Positions 15,568 through 23,026 of a stretch of DNA of 64,000 nucleotides are shown here, in pieces. Origin of the DNA: a virus; the IMG/VR virus record IMGVR_UViG_3300025121_000038, positions 1-64,000 of that record; one strand, 5' to 3'. Position 1 is the stretch's first letter. The number at the start of each line of letters is the position of its first letter. The notes under the pieces were generated by a model. It worked only from the letters and a program-made list of their open reading frames with translations, searched no databases and had not been told where the DNA came from. Both the position numbers and the translations under genes were made by a program.

Positions 15568-16827
15568 TCAGACGGAAAATTTAGTAGGAGCGAAACAGGA
15601 CAACATCTCTCGAAGGCTGTATTGTGTAGTGGGTCCGATAGCGATTGATTTGTTCTTATTATAGAACTCCATAAAGCTACTTACCACTTTGTTGAATTTG
15701 AATGCCTGAACATAGTTGGAGATTGTTTGTCTAAGATCTGTTAAGTCTAGTTCAACGAATCCTTCCTTAGAAGTCCATTCGTCAAATCTCTTAAAAAATC
15801 TTCGAATACCAACAATGTTGTTGTCGTTCCAGTCACCTCCATCAAAATAGTGGCCAAGGAACATAAGATAAAATCTAAGTTCGTCTGGATCATAGTCATC
15901 TGGGTTAACTACATTACCTTTGGATTTAGACATCTTCTCACCTTTGTAGGTGATCATACCTTGATGAATAAGTCTCTTGAAAGGCTCCTCTTCTTTTGCA
16001 ATGCCAAGGTCATACAGAAACATGTTTATAAACCTGGCGTAAATGAGATGCATACAAGCATGCTCATTACCACCTACATACAGGTCTACTTGCTGATATG
16101 CACCCTCAGATAGAAACTCTGTATCGGATCCTGTCAAGTATCTGAGATAATAGAAAGAACTGTCTACAAACGTGTCTAATGTATCCTCTTCACCTTCAAG
16201 AGGTATAGGGCACCCCCACTTACGTTGGCGTGAGACACACCAGTCATTAAGGTTCTCAAGCCAGTGACGCTGTTGCTTCTTGGTCTTTTCTGGGTAATCA
16301 ATCCAATCTAGATTTTTGATCAAACGGTCTTTGTAATCTGTGATCCTGAAGAACCATTGATTAAGCTCTCTACTCTCTATAATAGTAGAACAGCGCTCGC
16401 ATCGATCGTCTTTGACCTGTTCATTAGCAATAACAGTATTACACGATGGACAGAAATTAACTGGAGAGAATTTCTTGTAAGCTAGACCTTTCTCATGAAG
16501 TTTCAAGAACAGCCATTGAGTCCACTTATAATAAGACGGGTCTGAAGTTACAACTCTCTCTTCATATTGGGTATTCAGTCTAGTCATCTGTCTACGAAAA
16601 TTGTCTATATTCTCGTAAGTGACTTCTCTTGGGTCTCTGTTATGTTTAATCGCATAGTTCTCGGCCGGGAGGCCAAAAGCGTCATACCCAAAAGGTTGGA
16701 ATACTTCTACACCACGATATCTCTGCCATCGACAGTAACTATCCATAATGGCATAGTTATAGCAATGTCCTACATGGAGTCCGTCTCCTGACGGATAAGG
16801 AAACATTACCAGTACATACATAGTCAT
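15568..16827 (-). CDS. leuS: Compact leucyl-tRNA synthetase lacking editing and C-terminal domains (419 aa)
   Basis: Class I synthetase that attaches leucine to tRNA with ATP. Seen in order: YPSGDGLHVGH (HIGH motif), GYDAFGLPAENYAIKHN, the zinc knuckle CPSC...CERC near residue 130, QWFFRITDY, then directly LENLNDWCVSRQRKWGCPIP, so the CP1 editing domain of about 180-200 residues is absent. ETFD-like DTFVDSSFYY, GGNEHACMHLIYARF and EKMSKSKGN (KMSKS) follow. It ends at the close of the anticodon-binding domain (LSCFAPTKFSV), so the C-terminal domain that touches the long variable arm is missing too. Bacterial LeuRS is about 860 aa. The N-terminal 30-40 residues are also short. ATG overlaps the upstream stop (ATGA). 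Confidence 0.92.
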   Translation of the reverse strand: MTMYVLVMFPYPSGDGLHVGHCYNYAIMDSYCRWQRYRGVEVFQPFGYDAFGLPAENYAIKHNRDPREVTYENIDNFRRQMTRLNTQYEERVVTSDPSYYKWTQWLFLKLHEKGLAYKKFSPVNFCPSCNTVIANEQVKDDRCERCSTIIESRELNQWFFRITDYKDRLIKNLDWIDYPEKTKKQQRHWLENLNDWCVSRQRKWGCPIPLEGEEDTLDTFVDSSFYYLRYLTGSDTEFLSEGAYQQVDLYVGGNEHACMHLIYARFINMFLYDLGIAKEEEPFKRLIHQGMITYKGEKMSKSKGNVVNPDDYDPDELRFYLMFLGHYFDGGDWNDNNIVGIRRFFKRFDEWTSKEGFVELDLTDLRQTISNYVQAFKFNKVVSSFMEFYNKNKSIAIGPTTQYSLREMLSCFAPTKFSV

Positions 16828-17339
16828 TCCTCAAGTCGAATAAGCCACGGTTCTATATTTGGAGCCCAAACCTCTGATAGAGGTAAACTAAAGTCATTTG
16901 TTTCTCTATCAATACCGATAGGAACCACTTCGTCATTTACAGTTTGGTACTTTAAATGTAAAATTCCCAAATCTCGAAATAGCAATAAGAGGGTTCGACC
17001 AAGCTCTAATCTTTCTTGACCATCTATATCATTATTGAGACCGACTCCAAAGTCTCTCCAGAAAGACCCCATTTGGTCCAGCATGCTCCAACAAGATTTG
17101 AATACTTTAGGCTTTGCCCAATCTTCTGTGGATCTAATATTTCTAACACAATCTTCAGGCTTTTGAACATCGTACCGTTCTGCAAATCCATCTAAAATTG
17201 CGAGACATTTGTGGACATAATCTCTTTCTGGACTGATTTTGGCTTCTTTATACGGCAGAAGAGTCAAGTAATAGCTGGCTAGAAGGCCTTCAAACTCTTC
17301 ATATCGAAAGTCTGTATTAGGCATACATCCGGAATTCAT
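16824..17339 (-). CDS. Hypothetical protein (171 aa) upstream of leuS
   Basis: Helical soluble protein, acidic, no recognised domain. Its stop overlaps the leuS start, so the two are translationally coupled. A factor for the synthetase is an open possibility. Confidence 0.6.
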   Translation of the reverse strand: MNSGCMPNTDFRYEEFEGLLASYYLTLLPYKEAKISPERDYVHKCLAILDGFAERYDVQKPEDCVRNIRSTEDWAKPKVFKSCWSMLDQMGSFWRDFGVGLNNDIDGQERLELGRTLLLLFRDLGILHLKYQTVNDEVVPIGIDRETNDFSLPLSEVWAPNIEPWLIRLEE

Positions 17340-17348
17340 AGGTCCCTC

Positions 17349-17561
17349 TTACTCATAGATTACAGAAATAAATTTGACGTTATCATTTCTATGAACTTTT
17401 TTCCAAGCTTCTACTGCTTTGTAATGTTGATTTTTGTCTTCAAAACAATAACGTTCAAAGCGTTGTTCCCAATATCTATCCTCTTTCTGGAACCAGAACT
17501 TTACTACATAAGATTCCGACAATATGGGAGTATGTGTTTTATGTGTATGTTTCCGTTTCAT
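17349..17561 (-). CDS. Hypothetical protein (70 aa)
   Basis: I chose the ATG at 17559-17561 (AGAGA upstream) rather than a longer frame that begins with a hydrophobic stretch. Basic and aromatic, like small nucleic-acid-binding proteins, but no motif is recognised. Confidence 0.5.
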   Translation of the reverse strand: MKRKHTHKTHTPILSESYVVKFWFQKEDRYWEQRFERYCFEDKNQHYKAVEAWKKVHRNDNVKFISVIYE

Positions 17562-17629
17562 ACAATCTCTTATTCTGGTTTTTATATTAAGATATGACGA
17601 TAAAAGGATGGGATAAGTAAGAAACGAAA

Positions 17630-18007
17630 TTAAGTAAGAAGAGACCATTCACAAGGTATGACATTAAGATTGTAATCAATCCTGATAGGACGTATTAGGT
17701 CTCCATCATCCATTTCATTAGCAAGAGATCCGCAACCCCAAGCCTCTCCTGGTTTATCTCGTTTATAATAAACCATAGAGAGGAAATCATCCAATCGAGT
17801 CTCTATAAAAAACTGACCGTGACGAACGGATGGGGTTAATTTCATTAAGGAGGTAAATTCTTGTATTGGACCGAGACTTGTATATTCTTCTGATCCTTCG
17901 TCCCATTCAACTTTGGAATATACTTGCCAGTAATGAGGCCATTCGAGGTCTTCTACGTCAGGGAGAGTAGGTCTAAAAAAAGACATATCCATAAATATTG
18001 AACACAA
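17630..18007 (-). CDS. Hypothetical protein (125 aa)
   Basis: Soluble beta-rich protein with DDFLSMVYYKRDKPGEAWG in the middle. No recognised domain. Start could be TTG at 18007 or the ATG at 17992; neither has a strong ribosome site. Confidence 0.5.
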   Translation of the reverse strand: MCSIFMDMSFFRPTLPDVEDLEWPHYWQVYSKVEWDEGSEEYTSLGPIQEFTSLMKLTPSVRHGQFFIETRLDDFLSMVYYKRDKPGEAWGCGSLANEMDDGDLIRPIRIDYNLNVIPCEWSLLT

Positions 18008-18029
18008 AATATAGGATTATAAAAGGGAA

Positions 18030-18332
18030 GAGAAGTCAGGGGAGTTTGCAAGACTCCCAACATCCAACTTAGTAGAATATTTCAGTCACTCATATCAGAT
18101 TATATGTTTGCGCAAACATATAATCGTCATTTATGAGGAGAGCCTTTACCCTCAATGCAGCCGACCCATAGCCTAGTAACGACTGCATATCCGACCCGAT
18201 ATAACTGCTCTCATTAGCCTCGTACAATCGGTCTATCGGTACTTTATTCACCCAAGCCATCCGCACCCCTCTTTAAGAGCGAGAGGGTACATTTCCTCCG
18301 GAGTCAGAGGAACATTCTGTCACTGACTTCTC
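18030..18332 (-). ncRNA. Structured RNA module between gene and tRNA-Pro (303 nt)
   Basis: Closed by a perfect 10-bp stem, GAGAAGTCAG at 18030-18039 with CTGACTTCTC at 18323-18332. On the minus strand it starts 2 nt after the CCA of tRNA-Pro(TGG). Inside are a GGAGT/ACTCC hairpin, a perfect 28-bp palindrome at 18098-18125, CCCTCT/AGAGGG and TTCCT/AGGAA stems. No reading frame explains it. Confidence 0.55.
18098..18125. repeat. Perfect 28-bp palindrome
   Basis: GATTATATGTTTGC followed at once by its reverse complement, no spacer. It lies within the structured RNA module 18030-18332 and could be a hairpin in RNA or a dimer-protein site in DNA. Confidence 0.85.
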
Positions 18333-18334
18333 CA

Positions 18335-18412
18335 TGGTATGAGTGAGAGGAGTCGAACCTCCATGATGTCCTGTTTCCAAAACAGGCGACTTAGCCATTA
18401 GTCCACACCCAT
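18335..18412 (-). tRNA. tRNA-Pro(TGG)
   Basis: Acceptor ATGGGTG/CACTCAT, A73 and encoded CCA. Anticodon arm CCTGT-TTTGGAA-ACAGG, T-arm GGAGG-TTCGACT-CCTCT. The A1-T72 pair differs from the C1-G72 pair of the other proline tRNAs here. Confidence 0.9.
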
Positions 18413-18489
18413 TGGTCGAGGCGAAAGGAATTGAACCTTCATGATGTCCTGCTTCCGACGCAGGCGACTTACCATTAGTCCACGCCTCG
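18413..18489 (-). tRNA. tRNA-Pro(CGG)
   Basis: Acceptor CGAGGCG/CGCCTCG (C1-G72 typical of proline), A73, CCA. Anticodon arm CCTGC-GTCGGAA-GCAGG. Directly abuts tRNA-Pro(TGG) with no spacer. Confidence 0.9.
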
Positions 18490-18509
18490 ATTTTTAGATA
18501 CTTAAAACA

Positions 18510-18585
18510 TGGTGGAGCTGGTCAGGGTCGAACTGACATCCTCTTGATTGCAGGTCAAGTGCTCACCCAATTGAGCTACAGCCCC
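18510..18585 (-). tRNA. tRNA-Ala(TGC)
   Basis: Acceptor GGGGCTG/CAGCTCC carries the G3-U70 alanine identity pair; A73, CCA. Anticodon arm CTTGA-CCTGCAA-TCAAG puts C rather than U at position 33, which is unusual. Confidence 0.88.
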
Positions 18586-18591
18586 AATTTA

Positions 18592-18846
18592 TCAATACAT
18601 CACATACTCTTTAGTAGGGTCACCATTTGGGCGTCTACGTCCACTTTGGGGGTTACGCATCCATCCATCAGGCTCTCCTACCCCATCCCATGCTTCAAAA
18701 ACTGCGACCGCAGTCGAATATTCGTCGTATCACCAACTATCATCATAAAACATCTCGGAGCCTATGGCTATACGACCCCTTCCAAAAGTCAAAGGAAATA
18801 CAGATAAAACTTTCCCTGTAGTCAAAACTTTTTGTTTAACAGACAT
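18592..18846 (-). CDS. Hypothetical protein with one in-frame UGA (84 residues including UGA)
   Basis: ATG at 18844-18846 with GGA upstream opens a frame that meets TGA at 18730-18732 (codon 39, context DDSW-TGA-YDEYSTAV) and continues for 45 more codons (AWDGVGEPDGWMR, GRRRPNGDP) to TGA at 18592-18594. Both halves have normal, conserved-looking composition and the same frame. From memory of similar phage proteins the residue at the UGA is Cys. Either UGA is read through or recoded, or this is a very fresh nonsense mutation. Confidence 0.55.
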
Positions 18847-18929
18847 ATAAGATCCATTGGTAAGGTCTTCAATAAATACTTATCCGTATAAACAAAGATC
18901 AGGTCAAAAAGTGCGAATGGAATATCTAA

Positions 18930-19454
18930 TCAGGCTAGAAAAATCTGAGCTATCTTGCGAAAATCTGAAAATGACATATGAACATCTTTGATGTCTGGTC
19001 CAGTCTTCTGTAATAGAGTAATTCTGTCGTCTTTTATCAATAAATCTAACGTGTTTGTAAGTTTAGTCTTATGACCTTTCTTCAATAAAGTAGCCACAGA
19101 GTCTAACTCTTGTTCTAATTTTGTTTTCTCTCCAATCAAAGATTCAGATAAAGCTAATGTTTTCATAAGATCCGAGAGTTCGAAATCTTCTATCTCTTCT
19201 GGTAAAAGAACTTTTAATTTGTCATTTATGGGTGTAGATGGAAATGCTACTTTAACAGGTGCTGTAAGATCGCCCTGAGTATATTTAAGTCGTTTACAAT
19301 TGTGGCGCTTTATAGTTTTAGAGTCCCACTCTACCGTTACACCATATGTATCAATACCTATCACCACACCTACAGCCCCCAGAGGGATACCGTATCTTCT
19401 CACAGAATCATTTAAAAGAACAAAATCACCAATCTTGAATTTGTGTATAGGCAT
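18930..19454 (-). CDS. KOW/SH3-like protein, paralogue of 7792-8310 (174 aa)
   Basis: Starts HKFKIGDFVLLND, has KVLLP near residue 80, a leucine-rich helical region and ITLLQKT near the end, the same plan as 7792-8310. Function unknown. Confidence 0.6.
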   Translation of the reverse strand: MPIHKFKIGDFVLLNDSVRRYGIPLGAVGVVIGIDTYGVTVEWDSKTIKRHNCKRLKYTQGDLTAPVKVAFPSTPINDKLKVLLPEEIEDFELSDLMKTLALSESLIGEKTKLEQELDSVATLLKKGHKTKLTNTLDLLIKDDRITLLQKTGPDIKDVHMSFSDFRKIAQIFLA

Positions 19455-19471
19455 CTAAAGACTCCGAAGTG

Positions 19472-19699
19472 TTAATTGCGATCGGGAACTAACTCATGAA
19501 CTATACCACGCCACCCACATGCACATACAGCTCTGTTGTTGTCTACTGCTGTCTGTAGATCTGTAAATATGACACCTTTACAAGTAGTTTCCACATCTTG
19601 AGACCCACATGTTGGACAACACCTATGTATATTGTGATATTGGGTATAAACAGACTCTCTAACAGTCGGCTCTGGTATTGAAGATATTAGTATAATCAT
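19472..19699 (-). CDS. Zinc-ribbon protein starting directly after a tRNA CCA (75 aa)
   Basis: CCPTCGSQDVE near residue 28 and CACGWRG near residue 60 form a four-Cys zinc ribbon. The ATG (19697-19699) touches the CCA of tRNA-Gly(CCC) with no base between, so no separate ribosome site exists outside the tRNA. Function unknown. Confidence 0.65.
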   Translation of the reverse strand: MIILISSIPEPTVRESVYTQYHNIHRCCPTCGSQDVETTCKGVIFTDLQTAVDNNRAVCACGWRGIVHELVPDRN

Positions 19700-19773
19700 T
19701 GGAGCGGAATAAGGAAATTGAATCCTTAACTACGGCTTGGGAAGACGTCGTGTTACCCTTACACTAATCCCGC
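19700..19773 (-). tRNA. tRNA-Gly(CCC)
   Basis: Acceptor GCGGGAT/ATTCCGC, U73 as in bacterial glycine tRNAs, CCA. Anticodon loop TTCCCAA; the stem ACGTC/GCCGT has one mismatch. T-arm AAGGA-TTCAATT-TCCTT. CCA is followed at once by an ATG. Confidence 0.85.
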
Positions 19774-19829
19774 ATATACTAGCATACTGAACAATATGAA
19801 GGTAAGCAAAATTTGAGATTTAGTCTAAA

Positions 19830-20090
19830 TTAATTTGACGGACCACATTCTAGTTCGTAGTCTATAATGGCTTGTTGTATTCTGGTGAGATTAACGAAAG
19901 AAATTCTACCCATTTGTTCAGAGGATAAAAAAGCAAAAGCTGTGTTAGCAAAACTAGGGGAGATATGTGTTACACACGTAAAATCTAAAATAATACTTTG
20001 GGATCCAGACAGGAACTTTTCTCTAAAGGTCTTACCGCCGTCTCTGCCCGACAGTCTAGATTTAAACTCAGAGGCAATGTCTATAAGCAA
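19830..20090 (-). CDS. STAS-like (DUF4325-type) protein (86 aa)
   Basis: The order RDGGKTFREKF, IILDFTCVTHISPSFANTAFAF and ISFVNLT resembles the DUF4325 STAS-like family, often found beside ATPases of unknown role. No partner ATPase is seen here. Overlaps the upstream gene by 23 nt. Confidence 0.5.
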   Translation of the reverse strand: MLIDIASEFKSRLSGRDGGKTFREKFLSGSQSIILDFTCVTHISPSFANTAFAFLSSEQMGRISFVNLTRIQQAIIDYELECGPSN

Positions 20091-20373
20091 TTGTACACTC
20101 CACTTGTTGAGGGGTTAGAGAGCCTATACCTTTCCATCTTGCGGAATTGTCTTCAATTTCTATTAAACCGGAGTCTCTATACGAAGATAAAGTGTCGTAT
20201 AGTAGGTCTCCTAAAGTGTTGTTGGTCCAAAAGATATGTTTATTATCTCGAAACTCTTGAAATTTATCTTCCGAAGAACTAACACCTTGGAAAATACCTA
20301 GAGTAACTCCTAAATAATAAGCAGCTACATCAAGATCTGTCCAATCCGTAAGATATTCTTTAAGTCTTTTCAT
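20068..20373 (-). CDS. Hypothetical protein (101 aa)
   Basis: Helical soluble protein. Coupled on both sides by overlaps to its neighbours (4 nt upstream, 23 nt downstream). May act with the STAS-like protein. No motif recognised. Confidence 0.55.
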   Translation of the reverse strand: MKRLKEYLTDWTDLDVAAYYLGVTLGIFQGVSSSEDKFQEFRDNKHIFWTNNTLGDLLYDTLSSYRDSGLIEIEDNSARWKGIGSLTPQQVECTIAYRHCL

Positions 20374-20777
20374 AATTTTGAACTCAAAACAAAGACCATT
20401 GTGGTCCCCTCTATAGCCGTGATGTCAACTATTCTCAAAATCTCTTGAGTGTTATCCATAAACTCTACATTCAAAGATTTAACAAACATCGCCTTTTCAA
20501 AAGTATGCTCAAGATGAGTTTTACACCCTAGGTACCACCATGCGTTTGGGTGTTTCTCATCGTTCTCACTCAAAGTTATGTCATCAGAGTTTGTTTTTAG
20601 CAAAACTCGTTTAAGGATATATTTGTCGGGTACCTTTATATCCTCTCTTGCTTCTGCTTCTTCTATATCTATACCTAGAAGGACTTCCATTCTAGAATAT
20701 AAGTCATCCATAGAGATGAACATTTTCTTATTTAACGCGTCATGAAATTCTGGATCGTTGTATCTAGGTATATTCAT
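20370..20777 (-). CDS. Hypothetical protein (135 aa)
   Basis: Mixed helix/strand protein, acidic; no recognised domain. Overlaps the genes on both sides by 4 nt, forming a four-gene translation-coupled run (19830-21085). Confidence 0.6.
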   Translation of the reverse strand: MNIPRYNDPEFHDALNKKMFISMDDLYSRMEVLLGIDIEEAEAREDIKVPDKYILKRVLLKTNSDDITLSENDEKHPNAWWYLGCKTHLEHTFEKAMFVKSLNVEFMDNTQEILRIVDITAIEGTTMVFVLSSKL

Positions 20778-21085
20778 GAATCAAACCTTATATCAAACAT
20801 CTGTCTATGACTATATTCTCTATAATCTTGTATAACAAGATCAAATTTGTGATTGTGTACTATGGGAATATCCGACCAAAATACTTTTAAATATGCTGGG
20901 TTTGACCGTGGATAATCACTTGATACTACACATGCCAATTTTTCTGGCAGATCCTCACACAAATGCCCTTTAACAAAACCAGCAGAAGAAAATATATTCC
21001 ATCCTTCATATAAAAGCTCTTCAAAAGAGAATTTCTTGATACCAGAGTAGGAATTTCTAACCTGGATAGAAGCAGCTTTAGACAA
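20774..21085 (-). CDS. Hypothetical protein (103 aa)
   Basis: Starts at TTG. Aromatic and acidic, no recognised motif. First gene of the coupled run. Confidence 0.5.
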   Translation of the reverse strand: MSKAASIQVRNSYSGIKKFSFEELLYEGWNIFSSAGFVKGHLCEDLPEKLACVVSSDYPRSNPAYLKVFWSDIPIVHNHKFDLVIQDYREYSHRQMFDIRFDS

Positions 21086-21107
21086 ATGGATAGTTTGTGG
21101 AGCTATA

Positions 21108-21248
21108 TTAGAATAGACGACATATATGGTCTATGACAAAAGGCGTACACCGGGTAACATAACACGCATCAACAGGTAGAGTAATTATGGTTTTAGAATT
21201 TCTATGAATCCAAGGACCTATATTAGAAAAATTACTTCCACAATTCAT
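21108..21248 (-). CDS. Hypothetical small protein (46 aa)
   Basis: Its ATG (21246-21248) overlaps the stop of the upstream gene as ATGA and the frame runs to TAA at 21108-21110. Four cysteines (MNCG, DACY, TRCT, HICR) are spread along it. The coupling supports a real gene. Confidence 0.5.
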   Translation of the reverse strand: MNCGSNFSNIGPWIHRNSKTIITLPVDACYVTRCTPFVIDHICRLF

Positions 21249-21598
21249 GGAATTGGTACTCTAGAATCACCCCAACCACCGTGTTCTAAGCCACCCAATA
21301 AGGGTTTTACGGGCCTGCCTAGTTCTATTAGAACCTTTTCTATTTCTTTATATGCTCTATTTCTATTTGGAAGTACTTTCTCAGGTACAGGTAGAGTTAT
21401 AGTCAAAATACCTATCAACACACTAAGGTTGTCTTTAAGGTCAAAGGCATGGTCCGCGAAGATACCACATAAATCATCAGAAATTTTGAACTCCCCTTTC
21501 CGGTGTAAGTCATCTAACTCACCGAACATTATATCCAGAGCACCCTCTATTAGGGGTTCTGCAAGTATTTTGTTATAAAGTTCTTGAGCTTCTGTCAT
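21245..21598 (-). CDS. Hypothetical protein (117 aa)
   Basis: Helical soluble protein with no recognised domain. First gene downstream of the long hairpin at 21658 and the structured region beyond it. Confidence 0.6.
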   Translation of the reverse strand: MTEAQELYNKILAEPLIEGALDIMFGELDDLHRKGEFKISDDLCGIFADHAFDLKDNLSVLIGILTITLPVPEKVLPNRNRAYKEIEKVLIELGRPVKPLLGGLEHGGWGDSRVPIP

Positions 21599-21657
21599 AA
21601 TTTATTCTAAGATTGATATATTATTAGATAACACTATTCAAAATGGATTAGTGTAGA

Positions 21658-21698
21658 ACAAAGAAGGGGATTAGAATTATTCTAATCCCCTTCTTTGT
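21658..21698. repeat. Perfect 19-bp hairpin with 3-nt loop
   Basis: ACAAAGAAGGGGATTAGAA is followed by TTA and its exact reverse complement. No T-run follows on the minus strand, so it is more like an RNase III-type processing site or boundary than a simple terminator. Confidence 0.85.
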
Positions 21699-22161
21699 GA
21701 TGAAGTTGCCTGTTCCCATCTCGATCGGCTTTTTGCCAACTTACATGTTAGTAAGTGTAATCAACCTCATCAGACCTTCTGCGTGTCCTAGCACTGGTTT
21801 TATCCAGTTGCAGAATTGCTCTTCCATAATCTGGCACTTAGCAGGCTTATCTATCAGATTGAGCTAGGCTCTCGAAGTCCTAGCACCGAAAGTGCTCCCA
21901 TGCTCTTGTGTGGCACGAAAGGTATCAGTTAAGGTATAGGATGAGTTACTCCGTCGGACATTTCTTAGGAAACATACACGGTTAAAATCCGCAGTAAACC
22001 TAAGCCGTCTTCCCAACCAGTTTTACTCTCAAACTTCTTTTCACAGAAATTTCGCAGTCCTATACTACGGCTTTGACAAGCAGCCCGTCTTTTCCAGGAG
22101 CAACCCTGGTTCTCATCGTGAGTTGTAACGGCTCTCACTAGCTGGAAGCTAACCAGCACGT
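21699..22161 (-). ncRNA. Large structured non-coding region after tRNA-Met (about 460 nt)
   Basis: No supported reading frame. Several stems can be read: TGATGAGGTTG with CAACTTCATCA (one G-U pair only in minus-strand RNA), ACTGG/CCAGT, AGCAC/GTGCT, CTTAGG/CCTAAG, AAGCCGT/ACGGCTT, CCAGG/CCTGG and GCTGG/CCAGC next to the tRNA CCA. GTGCTAGGAC occurs twice after hairpins. A large ornate RNA is inferred, transcribed with the tRNAs. Confidence 0.45.
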
Positions 22162-22240
22162 TGGTAGCGGGGGCTGGATTTGAACACAGCGATCTTTTGG
22201 TTATGAGCCAAATGAGATGACCAAGCTTCTCTACCCCGCT
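22162..22240 (-). tRNA. tRNA-Met(CAT)
   Basis: Acceptor AGCGGGG/CCCCGCT, A73, CCA. Anticodon arm TTTGG-CTCATAA-CCAAA lacks the three G-C pairs of initiators, so elongator Met (or Ile with modified C34) is likely. Confidence 0.85.
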
Positions 22241-22246
22241 ATATGA

Positions 22247-22328
22247 TTTTCTGAAAGGGATTCGAACCCCTAAGTCTTTCGACCGGACCTTTTATGGGCC
22301 CTTTGTTTACCAATTTCATCATCAGAAA
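22247..22328 (-). tRNA. tRNA-Leu-like(TAA), type II, A33
   Basis: Acceptor TTTCTGA/TCAGAAA, A73, no CCA. Anticodon arm GGGCC-CATAAAA-GGTCC gives TAA at 34-36 with A instead of U at 33. Variable arm GTC-GAAA-GAC, T-arm AGGGG-TTCGAAT-CCCTT. Confidence 0.65.
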
Positions 22329-22333
22329 ATTGC

Positions 22334-22417
22334 GCCTTGGAGAGGGGTTTTAACCCTCACGCCACGTCTGGCAGAGTATTTATAGTACTCCACGTCTGTC
22401 TTTTCCGTCATCCAAGA
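22334..22417 (-). tRNA. Atypical tRNA, tyrosine-like (ATA)
   Basis: Acceptor TCTTGGA/TCCAAGG and anticodon arm GAGTA-CTATAAA-TACTC are good; variable arm GCC/GGC. But the D-loop has no GG and the T-loop is TTAAAAC, lacking C56, so the usual D-loop/T-loop contact is lost. Anticodon ATA instead of GTA is also odd. May be a tRNA-like RNA. Confidence 0.5.
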
Positions 22418-22542
22418 CTAAAGCCCGCATTTTGTTGGGTGCCAGCCCTTCTCCATGCACTATATAACTGGCATATATAGTGAGTTCAAGCCACTTACCA
22501 TGTGTGCATGGTAGTAATACTATCTACCTCAGGCTCTTTTTA
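22418..22542 (-). ncRNA. Intergenic hairpin region (125 nt)
   Basis: CACTATATA at 22458-22466 pairs with TATATAGTG at 22474-22482 (9 bp); CCATG/CATGG further out can pair instead or as well. No gene seen. Confidence 0.4.
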
Positions 22543-22642
22543 TACTCAAGGAAGGGTTCGAACCTTCAACCTAACAAGTGTATTGTTAGGTGCCTTAATG
22601 ACTAAAGCCATTAATTGATATGTTTTACAACATTTCTTGAGT
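22543..22642 (-). tRNA. Atypical type II tRNA-like RNA (100 nt)
   Basis: Acceptor ACTCAAG/CTTGAGT, A73, T-arm GAAGG-TTCGAAC-CCTTC are standard. The D-arm is a bare ATGTT/AACAT hairpin without GG, the central arm has a 6-8 nt loop, and the variable arm is an 8-bp hairpin (CCTAACAA/TTGTTAGG). No clear anticodon; no CCA. Confidence 0.45.
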
Positions 22643-22732
22643 ATGTATCAAGTATCAGAGACCAGGGTCAGTCCACCACTGGAACGTCTGAACTAGGAAT
22701 AGAATGAAGTCCATTTGTGTATCCTTTCTGTG

Positions 22733-22951
22733 TTAGTTGTTTAGCTTTTGAAGCTCGCTCTCAGCCCAGTTTTTGAGGCTAGTCCAGTGTCTACACTGCT
22801 CGTCCAGACTATATTCTGAAGGGCCTTCTTCAGATCCGAAAGTATCTTGGCCCAAGTTACAATGGGTCAAACTACTATTTGCAGTAGTAAGCATATGCTC
22901 AAACTCAGTACGACGACTTTCGGTAGATTCTGGTTCACGAGAGCTAAACAT
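22733..22951 (-). CDS. Hypothetical protein (72 aa)
   Basis: ATG with AAGG nine bases upstream. Acidic and hydrophilic, no recognised motif. Placed between tRNA-like RNAs and a nuclease. Confidence 0.45.
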   Translation of the reverse strand: MFSSREPESTESRRTEFEHMLTTANSSLTHCNLGQDTFGSEEGPSEYSLDEQCRHWTSLKNWAESELQKLNN

Positions 22952-23026
22952 GGGTTTTACCTTTTGTTAATATTGATGTATTTAGTCTTCTTGCAACATA
23001 TATACAACGATATAATCAAATCAAAA

